Shown in pieces: positions 62,932-64,000 of a stretch of 64,000 nt of DNA. Position 1 is the first letter of the stretch, and every line of letters starts with the position of its first letter. Position numbers and translations under genes: made by a program. The notes beneath the pieces were generated by a model. That model saw nothing but the letters and a program-made list of their open reading frames with translations. It made no database searches and had not been told where the DNA came from. This stretch comes from Olivibacter domesticus (GTDB lineage Bacteria; Bacteroidota; Bacteroidia; Sphingobacteriales; Sphingobacteriaceae): contig NZ_FOAF01000003.1 in NCBI RefSeq assembly GCF_900109575.1, positions 248,001 through 312,000 of the forward strand, written 5' to 3'.

Positions 62932-64000
62932 TTACTCATTCCTCAACGAATCCACTGGATTAGCTATCGCTGCTTTGATGGCCTGAAAACTTACTGTAAG
63001 TAAAGCAATGCATACGGTCGACAATCCTGCCACCGCAAACATCCACCATTCAATATCGACGCGGTAAATAAAATCTTCTAGCCATTTATTCATGCACCAC
63101 CAGGCAATAGGAGAGGCAATCAAAAAAGCTAAGCATATCAATTGGATAAAATCTTTTGATAACATGGTTATAATACCCGATATAGTGGCTCCGAGTACTT
63201 TGCGGATGCCAATTTCTTTGGTTCGTTGAAAGGCGGTTAATGTAGCCAAACCGAATAAGCCTAGGCAACTAATCAATATTGTAATGGCTGTAGCCAGATT
63301 GATCAGCTTAGCCAGTTGTCTTTCTTGGATGTATAGGGATTCCAATGTTTCGTCATAAAAATGATATTGAAAAGCATCGGGGGGATAAATATTGCCCCAT
63401 TGTTTTTTAATTGTTTTTAGCGTGGCCTGCCATTGGCTTGGATTCCGGGTGTTGAGCTTAATATTGAAGGTAAGTAAATTTTGTTTGTCCGACATCAGGG
63501 CTAAGGGTTCAATTGATGTATAAAAGTCTTGGCTATGGAAATCTTTTACTACGCCAACAATGGAGAACGCGCTGTTTCCCGATTGCCGCATCATTTTTCC
63601 TACGGCCTCTTGCGGTGATTTGAAACCAAAGGCCTTGGCTGCCGTTTCATTAATGATAAATTCGTTGGTAGTATCCGAATGATGTAAGTTCCTCCCTGCC
63701 AATAGTTCCATTTGGTACATCGATAGATAGGCAGTGTCAATCCATTTTTTAAAAACTTGTATTCCGGCTGGATCTTTTTTATCCGAAATCAGCTCGAAAG
63801 GGCTCGAAGAATAGCCGGAAGAAAGGGGAGCAGACCCTAAAGCTATATGCTCAATGCCGGGTAGATTTCGTAACTGATTTAAAAGGGTAAATTGTTTGTC
63901 TTTGTAGCGAGGATTATTCTGATATTTCCAAGGCACGTCCACGAGCACAATAGCCTCTTTATTAAAACCCATATCAGCTTTAAGCGTATGACGTAATTGT
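62932..64000 (-). CDS. FtsX/MacB-type ABC permease I, C-terminal part
   Basis: The frame is open to the right edge, giving about 356 residues of a protein expected to have ~800; the first in-window ATG (63972) is internal because the codons before it ('QLRHTLKAD') align with permease D. It contains the second periplasmic domain and second FtsX unit, 'KEIGIRKVLGATISGIITMLSKDF', ending NPVDSLRNE. It is the nearest paralogue of D. Its N-terminal half, promoter and any upstream genes are outside the window. Confidence 0.92.
   Translation of the reverse strand, partial: QLRHTLKADMGFNKEAIVLVDVPWKYQNNPRYKDKQFTLLNQLRNLPGIEHIALGSAPLSSGYSSSPFELISDKKDPAGIQVFKKWIDTAYLSMYQMELLAGRNLHHSDTTNEFIINETAAKAFGFKSPQEAVGKMMRQSGNSAFSIVGVVKDFHSQDFYTSIEPLALMSDKQNLLTFNIKLNTRNPSQWQATLKTIKKQWGNIYPPDAFQYHFYDETLESLYIQERQLAKLINLATAITILISCLGLFGLATLTAFQRTKEIGIRKVLGATISGIITMLSKDFIQLICLAFLIASPIAWWCMNKWLEDFIYRVDIEWWMFAVAGLSTVCIALLTVSFQAIKAAIANPVDSLRNE

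Overview
The window reads as chromosome of a Bacteroidota bacterium, most likely Sphingobacteriaceae (Pedobacter/Sphingobacterium/Olivibacter-like). The basis is a SusC/SusD pair, a thiamin-pyrophosphate riboswitch in front of a TonB receptor, TTTG/TAnnTTTG-type promoters, bacilliredoxin and CdaA of Bacteroidota type, and arrays of ~800-residue FtsX/MacB permeases. No rRNA, tRNA, CRISPR array or intact insertion sequence was seen.

Layout. 1-7.5 kb: 3' end of a SusC gene, SusD, two related FAD-dependent oxidoreductases flanking an MFS transporter, all on the + strand; this looks like an uptake and oxidation locus for an organic substrate. 7.6-37.7 kb: mostly housekeeping genes (Tat-exported phospholipase C, SMP-30 lactonase, dGTPase, rlmD, thiamin-regulated TonB receptor, S9 peptidase, the nrnA-FKBP-tatD-ansA run, ndk, pdxJ, ahcY, a BlaI/M56 pair, bacilliredoxin, cdaA, TolC, a dicarboxylate symporter, a lipase). 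37.7-64 kb: one MacB/LolD-type ATPase gene followed by nine large FtsX-type permease genes, all on the - strand (eight complete, one cut by the right edge). The array is split by an unrelated four-gene stretch (54-57.7 kb: MDR oxidoreductase, FN3 protein, DUF4143-type ATPase, HTH-like protein).

Main new observation. Three sites (35111-35147, 43774-43810, 53874-53910) each carry two 16-bp dyads of the form (T/C)GTTCG-N4-(C/T)G(G/A/T)(A/C)CA-like sequence, always 21 bp apart start to start (two helical turns). They lie upstream of the TolC gene, of the permease pair next to the ATPase, and of the next four-permease run. A GG-N10-GC (-24/-12) element lies between the dyads and the gene at the second site, with a weaker one at the third. 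This is the architecture of NtrC-type enhancers with sigma-54 promoters, and suggests that the outer-membrane channel, ATPase and permease array form one regulon under a response regulator encoded elsewhere.

Other structure. The spacers between permease genes carry a family of imperfect hairpins built from GTTRTGAGTTAT-like arms, plus TATCAAG heptamer repeats. The blaI promoter has two perfect TACGAA-N4-TTCGTA dyads, one over the -33/-7 spacer and one at the start site. The DUF4143 ATPase gene is bracketed at both ends by copies of a ~30-bp palindromic motif. Two diverged copies of a dispersed repeat lie in inverted orientation around rlmD. All assignments come from reading the sequence; no database search was run.
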